In this document: piece after piece, positions 52,030-62,452 of the stretch
Layout: the number at the start of each line of letters is the position of its first letter
How positions within the stretch are numbered: the first letter of the stretch is position 1
From: Sympetrum striolatum
Taxonomy: Eukaryota; Arthropoda; Insecta; Odonata; Libellulidae
Direction: 5' to 3'
DNA length: 64,000 bases
NCBI GenBank assembly: GCA_947579665.1
Contig: OX388346.1
Coordinates: forward strand, 93,374,615 to 93,438,614
Notes under the pieces: model-generated
Database searches by the model: none
Seen by the model: the letters and a program-made list of their open reading frames with translations, nothing else
Told to the model about the DNA's origin: nothing
Position numbers and translations under genes: made by a program

Positions 52030-53441
52030 TCCCACCCCTCCCTGTTCGGCGAGAATTCGGCCGTCGGCATGGTGACGGGTCGAGGAAGTCCCGAGGGGTG
52101 GGGGAAACCACTCTGTGCACAACTGTCCGTGTGGGGGCGGTCCTTATGAGCACAGGGGATGGACGAGTGAGAAGGGAGAACACGGTTCACTGTCTGCTGC
52201 CTGACCCACTCTCGGGTGGGGTACCTCCTTTCTCTGGAGGGGGTGTCTTCCTTTATCTCATCCTGTCTGGTCCTAGGGGGTGGCGCGGGGCGGAGGTCCT
52301 GGGATTGGATCTTCTGGCGTCGTCCTCCCTTGAGTCGAACCCAGTAGACTCCGTGGCTGCTGGCTTCCTCGATGTGCCCTGGTCCTTCCCATTTGGGGGC
52401 AAAACCGGCGTGGAAGTGGCGGGTGGCATCGGAGAGCGGATGCGTTCGCACCAGCACTTGGTCACCCGGGCGAAACGCGGGAGGTGTTTCTGCGGGATCC
52501 TCGTACTGATCCTGGTATTTTTCTTGGTTCCGGGGTACCTCACGGATTCGTTTCCTTTCTCTATTGGTCTCTTCCTGGTCAAGGGGTGGCGAGAATGCCC
52601 ATTCCACTGGTCCCTTCAAATTTCTTCCGAAGAGAACCTCGGCAGGAGAGAATATGGTGGCTGCGTTCCTGGCCTCGAGGAGGTTGGTTTTCCCTCTCGC
52701 CGAGCGAGGGTAGGGGCCCATGAGGTCTACCGCAACAGTCTCCCAAGCCCGCTGAGGTTTATGGGCTCGGAGAGGAATCTGCTTTCCACGGAGTCCTCCC
52801 TTTCGGCATGCCCATCGGAGGCAGCTTTGGACGTGCGCTCGGACGTCGACTTGTGCCAAAGGCCAATGGTATCCACGGGTGAGGGCGTCGTACGTGGCCT
52901 TCGTTCCGGGGTGACCCTCTAAGGGATCGTCATGATACCACTGGAGTACCTCTTGTCTCCGCTGGTGGGGAACCAGCAGCCTCCAAGGACGTTGCGGCCC
53001 AGGGCGGGTCCACATATGTCCGTCTTCTTCCCTATGGCGTTGTAGGTAACGCTTCTGCGGGGTGGAGGGATTAGGCGCGTTTTTAGCCGCTTGGACTTTC
53101 TGCCGAATTGTATTGGTTTCAGCATCCTTTACTTGGGCATCTTGTACGCGTTCGTATAGGTCTAAGGCTCCAGGAACTGCACAGATCTGTGGAGGGACCA
53201 TCCGGTCCATCTCGGGAGTCACGGCGGCCTCGTCTCCGCCCGGTACGCGTGAGAGGGCGTCTTGGATGTTGACCATGGGTTGGACCACATCCTCGGTGAC
53301 CTGGCTGAGTCTGCGATAGTCCACGCAGAACCTTGGCGTGTTGTCTTTCTTCTGCACAATCACCACCGGGGAAGAGTAGGGCGAGATGCTAGGTTCAATG
53401 ATTCCTCTTTCCAGCATTTCTGGCACCTGTTCCCGTATCAA
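51864..53441 (-). pseudogene. pol: Truncated pol (RT start, integrase fragments)
   Basis: Continuous open frame of 525 codons with large in-frame losses. It begins at the RT N-terminal motif (MLERGIIEPSISPYSSPVVI, RFCVDYRRLS), then jumps to a region ahead of integrase. The catalytic RT box and RNase H are absent. The integrase zinc domain is present (HDDPLEGH, then CLRWAC, an unusual C-X4-C instead of C-X2-C), as is the first catalytic Asp region (WETVAVDLMGPYP). The second Asp and the Glu are deleted before NAATIFSPAEVLFGRN. The C-terminal part holds KWEGPGHIEEASSHGVYWVRL. The frame reads through the polypurine tract into the LTR. Non-functional as enzyme, yet with no stop codons. Confidence 0.88.
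52030..52043 (-). other. Polypurine tract
   Basis: The minus strand reads AGGGAGGGGTGGGA immediately before the 3' LTR (TGTCGTGC), the expected plus-strand DNA primer. It lies in the loop of a 14-bp perfect inverted repeat (51999-52012 and 52047-52060). Confidence 0.85.
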
Positions 53442-53452
53442 CTGGGTGGCGC

Positions 53453-54424
53453 CTATTGCAAATTGGGCGGGGCCTTGGGGGTCCTGTAGTTTCCCGCCCG
53501 AGCGTTTCCCCCTTCATTCTCGGGGCAATCCCGGTGAAGGTGGTATCCCGGACAGATTCGGCACTTCGGAGGTCCGGCGGAGCGGGTATATAGTAATTCT
53601 TCCGCTTGGTCTCGCTCCACGGCGCTGGCCTGTTGAATGAGGCTCTCCACGTCTCTTGGCGGGTACGCGCGGAGCGTCTGCCGGATGCGCGGGAGGAGTT
53701 GCTCAATGAGGGTCGGGAGGATGCTCTCCCGGTCTCCGTTCGGGAACAGTCGCTGGAACAGCTGCAGCTTTCGGAGGATAAAAATATCCACGCTCTCCTT
53801 TGGTCCCTGGGCGCTGCCGTAGAGTCGGGCCTGGATCTGCGCCCTCTGCGCGGGAGTATCATACCTCCCGCGGAGGCGCTGTTTGAAATCCCCCCAACTG
53901 AGGGCGAACTCTTGATATGGAAACCACCATTGGCGAGCTCCTTCCTGCAGCTGCTGTTCTGCTTGGCGGACCCACTTTGATGCGGGTAGTTGATACTCTC
54001 GGTAGGCCGCCTCCAGCTCCTGGAGGAACAGCTCAGGATCTTCGGATTCTCTTCCGAAGAATACTGGCCATGGTGTGCGATAGTTAAGTTCTGGGATCTC
54101 TCGAAGGGTGCGGAGGTGTGTCTCCCTCTGGTTGCACGGGGTGCAGACAAACCGCAGGCCTGTGGTATCTCGAGGTTCGTCTCTCCACCCGAGGCATAAG
54201 TGGTGATACCACTGACTGCAGTTGGAGCAGGAAATGAAGTGTATTCCCTCTCCGGGGCATGTGAGTGCCTCGCACTGGTCCCGGGTGCGGGTACGAGTGG
54301 TATTGTTGGGCGCCACCGAGTTTTGGTAAGTCTCTCTCGGAAGAGCCGTGATGTGTGCGGCGAGCTCCTGGCTGAAGTTCTGGGGCTCCATGTTATAGCT
54401 CCCGCTTGGCTCGGCGTTGCTCAT
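53453..54424 (-). CDS. gag: Gag protein with PHD-type finger, capsid region and zinc knuckle
   Basis: Structural protein of the LTR element; 323 residues from the first ATG (MSNAEPSGS). Order: a Ser/Thr/Asn-rich N terminus; a PHD-like C4HC3 finger at about residues 51-97 (C51, C56, C66, C69, H74, C77, C94, C97, with WYH before the sixth ligand); a retrotransposon gag/capsid region at about 115-265 (PVFFGRESEDPELFLQELEA, ARQWWFPYQEF, LIEQLLPRI); and a CCHC-like knuckle CRICPGYHLHRDC whose spacing is one residue short of the usual C-X2-C-X4-H-X4-C. The frame is open upstream through the primer site into the LTR without another ATG. It stops at TAG just where pol sequence begins in the -1 frame. 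Confidence 0.85.
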   Translation of the reverse strand: MSNAEPSGSYNMEPQNFSQELAAHITALPRETYQNSVAPNNTTRTRTRDQCEALTCPGEGIHFISCSNCSQWYHHLCLGWRDEPRDTTGLRFVCTPCNQRETHLRTLREIPELNYRTPWPVFFGRESEDPELFLQELEAAYREYQLPASKWVRQAEQQLQEGARQWWFPYQEFALSWGDFKQRLRGRYDTPAQRAQIQARLYGSAQGPKESVDIFILRKLQLFQRLFPNGDRESILPTLIEQLLPRIRQTLRAYPPRDVESLIQQASAVERDQAEELLYTRSAGPPKCRICPGYHLHRDCPENEGGNARAGNYRTPKAPPNLQ

Positions 54425-54466
54425 CGGTGGGTCGGATGGGTTCTGGCTGCTATCCAAGCTGCCACC

Positions 54467-54488
54467 GGCCCCACGTTCATGGGCGCCA
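54467..54488 (-). other. Primer binding site, tRNA-Lys-like with a 3-nt insertion
   Basis: Two bases after the 5' LTR the minus strand reads TGGCGCCCA, then TGA, then ACGTGGGGC. Omitting the three inserted bases it equals the complement of an insect tRNA-Lys 3' end as I recall it. The matching 9-nt block next to the LTR is enough for priming in many elements. Confidence 0.7.
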
Positions 54489-54490
54489 AT

Positions 54491-55245
54491 TGTGGCAATT
54501 AATGTGTGTCGACAAGGGGTGGTTGTGGTAGGTTCCACCCCGACATGCGAGATCGGGTTATCATCGACGGGAAGACTCAGGAAAGAAGATGCAAAAAAAA
54601 ACTGAGAAAGAAATGTTTCTTTATTTCTTTTTGATTTTTACAATTGAGACTTAAGTACGAAGTCCCGTCATCGGCCTCCGTGGGCGCGACACTCCTGGTG
54701 GTGGCGTCCGGGGGGTCGCCGGTGTCCGGGGAGAAAGCCTCTGGGAGCCGGGTGCGGGCTCCTCCTAGTGGTGGAGGGCGCGTGGGCGGCGCCCTGCAAG
54801 TCGCGGTGCCCGGGGCATCCGGCTGGTGCCATAGTAGCGGAGACGCCTACGATCCTTCCTGGGGGCAAGAGTCTGGAGAGGCCGGGCGAGGCGGGAAGTG
54901 CCGAGGAATCTTATTCTCTGCGACACTTCCCGCGGGCTCCCTCCTCCGTTCTGCTGTTCTACGCCCGGAGGCCCTCCTTATATTCGGGACCTGGCCCGAG
55001 CGGGAACCAATGGGCGAGCTTCTCTGGGGCCAGGGGTAGGGGGAATGTAGAGCGCCTCGCTCGCGTGGGGGTGTAGGGTCATGGCCGCGAGCGGACGTGA
55101 TTTTGGAGGAACATGTCCAAGCGAGCGCTTCGCTTCCTCGCGGGAGGGGGGGGGGGCGGAGGTACACGATCGCAAGCGGACGTGATCTCGGCTAAAAGAA
55201 AAGGGACTCCCGGTCCGAATTCTCGCCGTTGGCTGGTGCACGACA
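54491..55245 (-). repeat. 5' LTR (755 bp)
   Basis: In element orientation it starts TGTCGTGCACCAG at 55245 and ends CACATTAATTGCCACA at 54491. It contains a TATA-like GAATATAAGG (plus-strand 54976-54985) and AATAAA (54620-54625), consistent with a U3-R-U5 layout. One copy of the GGGAAGTG...CACTTCCC hairpin lies just upstream of the polyadenylation side. Confidence 0.93.
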
Positions 55246-55249
55246 TACT

Positions 55250-55960
55250 CTTGAAGCTGAAGACGGAAGATAGGTTTTTTTATCTCTTGGGGAAGTGTGT
55301 TCCAGAGGTGTGACTGTAAACGATTTATGGAACATTTCAGTTCTGTGCTGGGGAATCAAGAGTTTCTTGCAACCTCTCATTTTGCGGTCATGAATGGAAT
55401 CCAAAGATGTGAATAAGAAGTTAATATATTTAGGTGATCTTGTTGCTAAAAATCTATTGGTGCTAGACAAAATGTGATGCTTCCAACGCAAATCTAGTTT
55501 TAGCAAAGATAGCTTGGAGAATATTCCGAAACGTGATCGTACTTTTTTAAGTTGAAAATAAACCTCACGGCAGAGTTTTGCATGCGCTGTAATTTGATGG
55601 CTAGTTCCCCTGGCAGATCCTGATAGACTATATCACATTAGTCGAAGTGAGGCATAACTAATGAGTTTACAAGTTGTAGTTTTACTGAGGGGGAGTGGAA
55701 ATTTCCTGAACGTCGAAGTGAATACAGCGAGTAATTAACTATTTTTTACATATTTGTATGACATCATCAGACCACGTAAGGGTTTCGTTCATGTAGAGAC
55801 CGAGGTTTTTCACTGAATTTTTAGTTGATTTTCGGTACCATTTAGTTCTATCACCGGTAGGCTAGCTCTATTAACCGAGTGAAGTAATTTAGGTTGTCCG
55901 ATTAAAATTGCCTGTGATTTATTTGGGTATTATATAACCTTAGTCATATGCCACAGGTCT
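55250..55960 (-). mobile_element. LINE reverse transcriptase fragment (right flank of the LTR insertion)
   Basis: Translation of the minus strand gives the C-terminal RT region of a jockey/CR1-like element in interrupted frames: PNKSQAILIG-like, SVKNLGLYMNETLTWSDDVI, then MPHFD and LQRMQNSAVRFIF. Stops and shifts (for example after MPHFD) show decay. It is cut by the LTR element; the other part continues at 51119 and below. Confidence 0.75.
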
Positions 55961-56427
55961 CGGAATCGAATTAAAATTCGGCAAAAAGTGTAAAATAGAA
56001 AAATCTTATTCCGAATTTTATTTCATTTTCTTATTATCAAAGTCTTTATGTTTTGTATTTGGCATACATTTTTATAAAATTGTTCTAGTTATTCCGTGAA
56101 TGAGGGACTTACAATTGATATTTTTATACTTGTTAACTTGTTTACGTTACGATTCTTAGATATTTCTTGTTTATTTTAGTACAAGCAGCAATTTTGAATA
56201 TAAGTTTATTATCATATTCTACTTAGTGGAAATTTTATTTAAATACTGCCTTCGAGTTACAGCTGCTATGAATACGAAATCCGGAAAATATATAAATAAT
56301 ACAAATAACAAGCGGGATATTTTTGGAGGGGTTTTCCTCCCGTCTTTGGGCGAATGCCAGGCAATCATTTGTAACATCACCATATAAGGAAAGGGTTGAG
56401 GTGACTTAAGGGCGTGCACCTAGGAAA

Positions 56428-56506
56428 ATTCCCAAGGAAAAACGGACTTGAAAAAAGTCTTTCCGGCCCTGTCAGACTTTTTTCAACTCCGTTTTTCCTT
56501 GGGAAT
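56428..56506. repeat. Inverted repeat with 33-bp arms
   Basis: Arms 56428-56460 and 56474-56506 (attcccaaggaaaaacgga... ) differ at few positions and enclose a 13-nt loop ttccggccctgtc. Small foldback element or hairpin. Confidence 0.85.
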
Positions 56507-57398
56507 GTAATATCACCGTTTAACACGGCCAAATTACAGTGAAAATGATATTAAATTGAATGTCATGCCTGAATGTAAGTCCACGTAATTAAAACGATCT
56601 GTTTTTAAGCTGACAATAATGTTGTATAACAACAGTTTTCCCCCCTCGAAAATGAATCACCACCATTTAAATTCATTTTTCAACTTCAGGAACTCATTTT
56701 CATTATTAATATTAGATTATTTTATCGTAATATTCCTTTATTTATATCCTAAGGATGACTTTAAAAAATGAGGATAATAATCTCGAGAATAATCTTTAGT
56801 CAATACAATGAAGAATAAATGTATTTCCAATCGTTTTTCAGAGAATTTATTATTTAGGATGTTTTCATTTTTTTTAATTTAGAATTTTTTGAAGCTTATT
56901 AGTACGTTACAAATGTACAGAATGTCATCCTGCTAGGTCTTCCATCAGGAATGTTTTGAACCACTTTCACGTGTAGTCTTAACTGGAATCACGTAGATTT
57001 AAATTTATCATCGAGGTTTAGGCCTAGCGAAGAGGGTTGCCGAAGATGTAGGATACCGCAGTGTTCCTGGCGTTAAATTTGTAACTATAAAATTCTGCTG
57101 CGATTCTTGAACTTGTCGGAATTCGCAGTTATTTCGGAAAACTTTCAAAACTCTAGTATAATTTGGAGTAAATATTGAGTATGAGGATACCATATAGCAG
57201 AGAAGTACCCACACTTTCTAGTATGGATAATCTTCCTTATACATAAGATTTTAATGAATTCAACTGTAAATAGGGCTTAGATAATTGGTTGGGTAGAAAT
57301 TATTTTTTCCTTAGATCGCTCTTTATGAATATGTGCAAATAACTTCGCCGGTTAGGACGCTATTTAATGGTGTAACAGATATGTAATATTCGATTTTT

Positions 57399-57932
57399 AC
57401 TATACATTCTTCTTAATTCTTGTAAATTACAGGTATCCCGTCGAGTTTTATATATCCATTCAGAGTTGTTCATACTATAATTTTCACCGCTTGAAACCAG
57501 CAGTGCCATTAATTAGAGATTCAACCTTATCACGAAATTAAATTAAAATATTTCAAAGTGCGTAATAGCTACGAATTGAAAGTCTCATGAAACTTTCGCT
57601 TTATATTCCAGTCGTCGCATCTAAAGAAATCAGTTAAATGATTATGTAACTAATTTTATCTCTAATCTTTAGAGTCATAAATCGCTTTAATTGTATTTTG
57701 TCTTCTTCGCTTGTTTAATGTTGTTTACGTTCGTGGATATCCTCCCAATAAAAAGGAATATGGAAAAAAGCTGGAAAGCGGTATAACTTGATCTCATGTG
57801 CATAAACCGCTACACTTATTAATGTTGACATATTCCGTTAGCCAGCGTTGAAAAACACTCTTTAAGTTGCTTTGATAACACGAAAAGCCGGAAACTTTCG
57901 CTGCCGATGGTTCTATCAGCGAATAAAAATAT
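57399..57932 (+). repeat. Copy B of a 526/534-bp duplicated segment
   Basis: Direct duplicate of 44107-44632. It carries an extra 8 bp (within gtggatatcctcccaataaa) relative to copy A. The sharp edges suggest either a mobile element of unknown type or a local insertional duplication. Confidence 0.92.
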
Positions 57933-59083
57933 GCTAAATATCGAATATAATATATTCGATTTTTCAATAATATTCAATGAGCGGTCCTAATATCTGTTTT
58001 ATGATTTGTTAGTGTAAACTATTTTTATTCAGTAAAAATTGAGTTTAGCTATTAAGTTTGGCGATCCGTCGTTTATGATAAGCTTTTCTTTACCATTACC
58101 AGGTAACTACTAAAAAGTTTCTATCAGAAAAGTTTTATTTATATTTAGTCTTCTCACTTGCGTAGTGTTCGCACTAAAATTCATTTATCTGTGACTGACA
58201 TAAATCGTATAGGGTTTCTCAAGTCCCCGTTGGTAAATGAGTTAGGAAATGTGGTGTTAATGAAATAATAATTGAAAATCTTCCTGAATTTATAATTTTG
58301 AGGTCGTACTAATTATAGCTCGCATTGGTCTGGGTTTTTGAGTAAATGCATTCATGTTTAACGCTTATGTATTATAGTAAATGAATCTCTATTGATCAAT
58401 TACTTCAGTATCCAAGGTATGCTTTTGGTACAGCGACAGAATTACGAAAATTAAATAGATCTACAATACAATTATTACATTTGTAGTGAATCGAAGCATA
58501 CGGCTTAACTGAGTTAAGCCCAACTCTATTTCCATAAATTCTTTTTTTAATACCTTAAGTGGCTCACTGACACCTCCCGCATTTGCTGAGCAAATCGAAG
58601 AGGTTTCGATGGAAACTTGATTCCCGTTATAATACGCGTTGGAAGTTTCGATCGCAGTTCAAAGTGCTTCCGCCAGCGGAGAGCGAACTGGAGCATCGGT
58701 CAATGAGCAAATGTACGCACGCAATGTCTTCCCAAGGCCGCTCGTCCTCACGTTGTATCGCCATGCGGGCATCTGCATTAACCATCAGCACCACCATGCC
58801 AATTGAGTCTCTCGCTCTATTGCGTTAGATTTACACCTTCCTCGATTTTACCCCTCCGACCAGCGAATTTGTTTGCAAAACAGGACTTCAAGGCGAGAAT
58901 TAAGAAAGACCGCCGAAACGTTGCAGTCTTTGAAGAGAGGTTTTCTGGCCGCTTTGATTGCGGAAACAGCGCACTGCCTAACTGATTAGTATCTTCTCCA
59001 CTCTAAGGAGATGTGATTAATGGGGAGACATCACACTCTCAGATTAATATGTTTGTGGAAATTAAATGGGAGATGTAATTTTT
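57933..59083. other. Gene-free stretch with a GC-rich patch
   Basis: No recognised gene. The block at about 58590-58980 is CpG- and GC-rich and opens two overlapping short frames (58583-58828, 58803-58985) of unknown meaning; it could be a regulatory element. Confidence 0.45.
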
Positions 59084-59207
59084 ACTTTCTCCATATACGA
59101 AGTATAGAGAGAGTATTGTTTTCATGAAAAAATTCGACTTCGAGATTTCAACGGAAATACATGTTTTGGGGTCCCTAGAGCACGTTTTAACCATTTTCGC
59201 AATGATG

Positions 59208-59210
<3 letters not shown>

Positions 59211-59245
<35 letters not shown>

Positions 59246-59261
59246 TGTATGTGTGTGTGTG
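59211..59261 (+). repeat. GT dinucleotide microsatellite
   Basis: An interrupted (gt)n tract with one gtctgtat interruption. The antisense frame with a His/Thr run at 59122-59307 is an artefact of it. Confidence 0.97.
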
Positions 59262-59264
59262 ATA

Positions 59265-59897
59265 GTGGGCGCTCTAACGTGAAAACTATTGATCGTATCA
59301 ATACCAAACTTCGTATATAGTACTGAGGTGTGTGCTGTCAGAGTTGATTAGTTTTTGGAGTAAATCGGTTAACCGGAAGTCGAGCTTCATTCATCAAAGC
59401 TCATTTCCGGTTTTCAAAATATCTCCATAAATATGATATATACGTATATTGTATTCCTTATAAAAGTTTTAGATAGTATAATTTACTATCACTTTTGTAA
59501 TAAACATATTTTTGTATCAACGGTTGATTAGGAGTTATTCGTGAAATACCGATAAACCGGAAGTATCTGTTATGTACTTTGTGGGCGCTCTAACATGAAA
59601 ACTATTGGTTGTATCAAAACCAAATTTCATATATAGTACGTTCCTTCATGTCGTTAGAGTTGATTAGTTTTTGGAGTACATTGGTTAACCGGAAGTTGAG
59701 CTTCATTCTTCAAAGCTCATTTCCGGTTTTCAAAATATCTCCATAAATATGATATTTAGGTATACACTATTAGGAATAAAAGTTTTAGAAAATATACTTT
59801 ACTATAACTTTTGCTTAAAACATATTTTTGTGTCACTGATTGTTTAGGAGTTATTCATGAAATACTGATAAACCGGAAGTTTCTGATTATGTACTTT
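59265..59897 (+). repeat. Two tandem ~316-bp units plus partial third
   Basis: Units start at gtgggcgctct (59265, 59581, and truncated at 59898). Shared blocks: gagttgattagtttttggag, aaagctcatttccggttttc, caaaatatctccataaatat and gataaaccggaagt. The units diverge by scattered substitutions, so the duplication is not very recent. Confidence 0.92.
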
Positions 59898-60885
59898 GTG
59901 GGCGCTCTGGGCTCTATGGGCGAAAGGCCAATTTCATCGTTTTTCATCGATCATGTCCCGAAAAACATTATCAATAATGTTTGTGACGTCAAAGATAATA
60001 ATATATAGAGATATTAATCAATCATCGTCCAAGTTTAGATGGAATATAGAGTTCGAAATAACTGTCGTAGATAAATATTTACATCTTATATATGGAGAAA
60101 GTCATGTGCTGGCCTCATCAGATTTTTAGGATATGAACTTGTCTTCGCTCTAATGTTGTTACATATCTTTAATCGACACCCTATGCTTTAGGTATATAAA
60201 TCGTGCTATTTATAAATATATTCTACTATTACACTGTAATCCCTTTAATTGGAACGTTTTATTTGCAATGGAGCAAAAGTGTATTTCAGAAGGGGAGCGT
60301 AAAAGACCATATCTTGGAACCTGAATTGTTACTGGTCTAATTTCCATGTACATATATACTTCTCAGCAGGGAAAGAAACGAATATTTTGCGTCTTCAGCC
60401 AATTAGTCTTTATCACACGATACCCAATATCTAACTTCTAAGTATTAACACTATTCCAGCGCAAAGATTGTTTTATTTGGGCTCCAATTTGTCACTTCCT
60501 TATCCAATCTGAATATATGCCATTTTTTAATTATGTTCGCAGATTATTTGTGGTCGTATGTCTTTCTTACAATCAGGAAGCCTGCTTTTCGAAATGTTTT
60601 TATGTGTTACTCTTCGTTTATGGTACAAGGATTTTATAAATATAATGAATGATATCAGCACATCAACGATCTTTATCCATCATGGTTGTGCAACTTGCAA
60701 ATTTTTGTTTGCCAAGAATTTTACTGTTTTGTTCTGGAATAGTTTTGGCGGCCACAGGCTCCTTTCTCCTCGATATTAGTAATATTTTTTAAACTTGAAA
60801 CATTTTGTGCGATTAGAATGACTTTGCTGCCTTTTTATAGCTTTAGAATTTATTTATCGCAGCTGTGTTCCTTTTCATATTCTTC

Positions 60886-61539
60886 TAAGGCGGGTTACAC
60901 ACTGGTGTCCCGCGACACGTGTCTCATGAAACATGTCGTGTCGTATGAAATTAAATGCGACATGCATGTTTCGTGTTTATGTCCCATGTTTCATGTCTCT
61001 TGCCATTTACCTGATGTGCTGTGGTCGTGCAAGATGTCCTCAGAAGAAGACGCATTTTTGTTACTTGCCCTAGTCAGAAGACGACATCGACGGCATAGGC
61101 TTATAAATAGAAAGTTTAAGTAAGATGAAGTAGCATAATTATGGTGTTTATAAATGATGAATGTATGTACATTATACGGTAGCTGAATTATTTCTAAACT
61201 TAACCTGCCGGAATCTCCCGAAATTTCCTGCTCTTGGAACGGAAAACTCCCGGAATCGACCTTTAAGGAGTTGGCAACCCTAAGTACACCTCGTTGCTCG
61301 AAGATGTGCGCCAGTGCGCATGCGCCAGACGGGCTTGTCCCGCGACATGTCTCACCAAACACCGACCAACCGGTTTCATGGGACATGTTCATGGAACACG
61401 GATGTCCCGTCTTACCGATGTCTCACGCAGTGTGTAAGTCCCAATTTGAATACACGGGTTGGTTCTGTTGAGACATGAGTGTCCCGCGACATGTCTCATG
61501 GGACACGTGTCGCGGGACACCAGTGTGTAACCCGCCTAA
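60886..61539. mobile_element. PIF/Harbinger-type non-autonomous element, TSD TAA
   Basis: Long TIRs begin at 60889 (GGCGGGTTACACACTGGTGT) and end at 61536, with TAA on both sides (60886-60888, 61537-61539), the 3-bp duplication typical of Harbinger. The 648-bp body is full of short gacatg/catgtc iterations inside the TIRs. It retains a piece of coding sequence (61034-61123). Confidence 0.88.
61034..61123 (+). pseudogene. Remnant of Harbinger transposase N terminus
   Basis: ATG followed by MSSEEDAFLLLALVRRRHRR and HRLINRKFK, then a stop. The acidic start followed by a Leu run and Arg-rich stretch resembles the N terminus of Harbinger transposases (EEE...LLLLLRRRRRR pattern). A GTAAGA donor-like site overlaps the end. 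The rest of the gene is deleted. Confidence 0.55.
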
Positions 61540-62164
61540 GAAGAAACTTAATAAAAGATAATGGTTCTGCAAAATGTTTCCTCTTTCAAGATTACGTGGT
61601 GATTAGATTAACCATCTTTAGATAAGATTAATCAGATCGAAGATCATATTTACCTATTTTATAAATATACTGGGAAACCCGACGTCATCTACTTCTGACG
61701 TTGATTCTTGTAGCCGAATATATATATCTCTAGTTTTACGATCTGAAAGAAGTATCGTAGGGCGAATCAAACCTTAAGATTTTCAGTCGACTAACTGGAT
61801 AGGGATACTATTTTAAAATTGCTATTTCAAGAGTAATGGCTGTTTAATTAAATTCTACGAGGTTGAAATTTTTCTTACGTTTTACGCCCTTGGATTATTC
61901 CTTGATCCTCAACCGTTCTGCAGCCATTTATCATTGAAATTACTGCAGCAATTATTAATTGAAAATTAAGCACCGAAAAAGTTAGCAAATATCAAGAATT
62001 CTTCGGAATTTTCGAATTTTTTTATTCAAATAACAATTATTATCTCCATAGATATTTTTTTTCGAATATTAATCGCGCTTATTATAAAGAATTTCTCGGA
62101 TTACATACTTTTATTTGTAATAGCTATTCATCATAATAGAAATATTTCATTTGTAAGTACTATA

Positions 62165-62194
62165 TTATAATTATAACTATAGTTATAATTATAA
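62165..62194. repeat. 30-bp perfect AT palindrome
   Basis: Perfect dyad centred on ctatag (ttataattataacta and its complement). In AT-rich sequence; could be cruciform-forming or incidental. Confidence 0.9.
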
Positions 62195-62452
62195 CTGTTA
62201 GCTTAAGTTAATCAACAGATTTGTTGTTATTTTAGAAAGAAATTTCTGACAGAAATCGCACGTTTACTTTTCTAGAATGAAAAGTTTCTTATCACCATTC
62301 AAATTCATCGATTTCAAATATCAGCGTTTCGCCAACTTGTTAACGCTACCGATCACTTGGTTCATACCCAAATCCCAAAGCCATAATCTATGGAACTTAT
62401 GGCCAATAATGTAGAATAATAAAAAGGAAAATAGAAGCTACAATCATTAAGG

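Larger units (their letters stand above)
51116..55249 (-). mobile_element. Ty3/Gypsy-type LTR retrotransposon, deletion derivative
   Basis: Complete LTR-bounded element on the minus strand: 3' LTR 51120-52029, internal 52030-54490, 5' LTR 54491-55245, with TACT duplicated at 51116-51119 and 55246-55249. LTRs are TGT...ACA and nearly identical apart from a hairpin repeat present three times in the left LTR and once in the right, so insertion is recent. The interior is only about 2.46 kb: an intact gag frame is followed directly by a few reverse transcriptase residues, then integrase pieces. Protease, most of RT, RNase H and part of the integrase core are missing. It must depend on another element for movement. 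GC content is far above the surroundings. Confidence 0.93.
59084..60102. mobile_element. Possible TIR-bounded element containing a tandem ~316-bp repeat
   Basis: actttctccatata (59084-59097) is the reverse complement of tatatggagaaagt (60089-60102). Inside are a GT microsatellite and two tandem units (59265-59580, 59581-59897). No clear target duplication was found, so element status is tentative. Frames at 59811-60129 are not convincing genes. Confidence 0.45.

Noticed and set aside
51882..52922. 346-codon plus-strand frame
   Set aside because: Antisense shadow of the GC-rich pol frame; the minus strand carries the recognisable RT and integrase motifs.
53395..54150. 251-codon minus-strand frame
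   Set aside because: Alternative frame of gag; the capsid and zinc motifs are in the frame ending at 53453.
60818..61123. 101-codon frame with many Met/Cys/His residues
   Set aside because: Most of it translates the Harbinger TIR and its catg iterations; only the last ~29 codons look transposase-derived.
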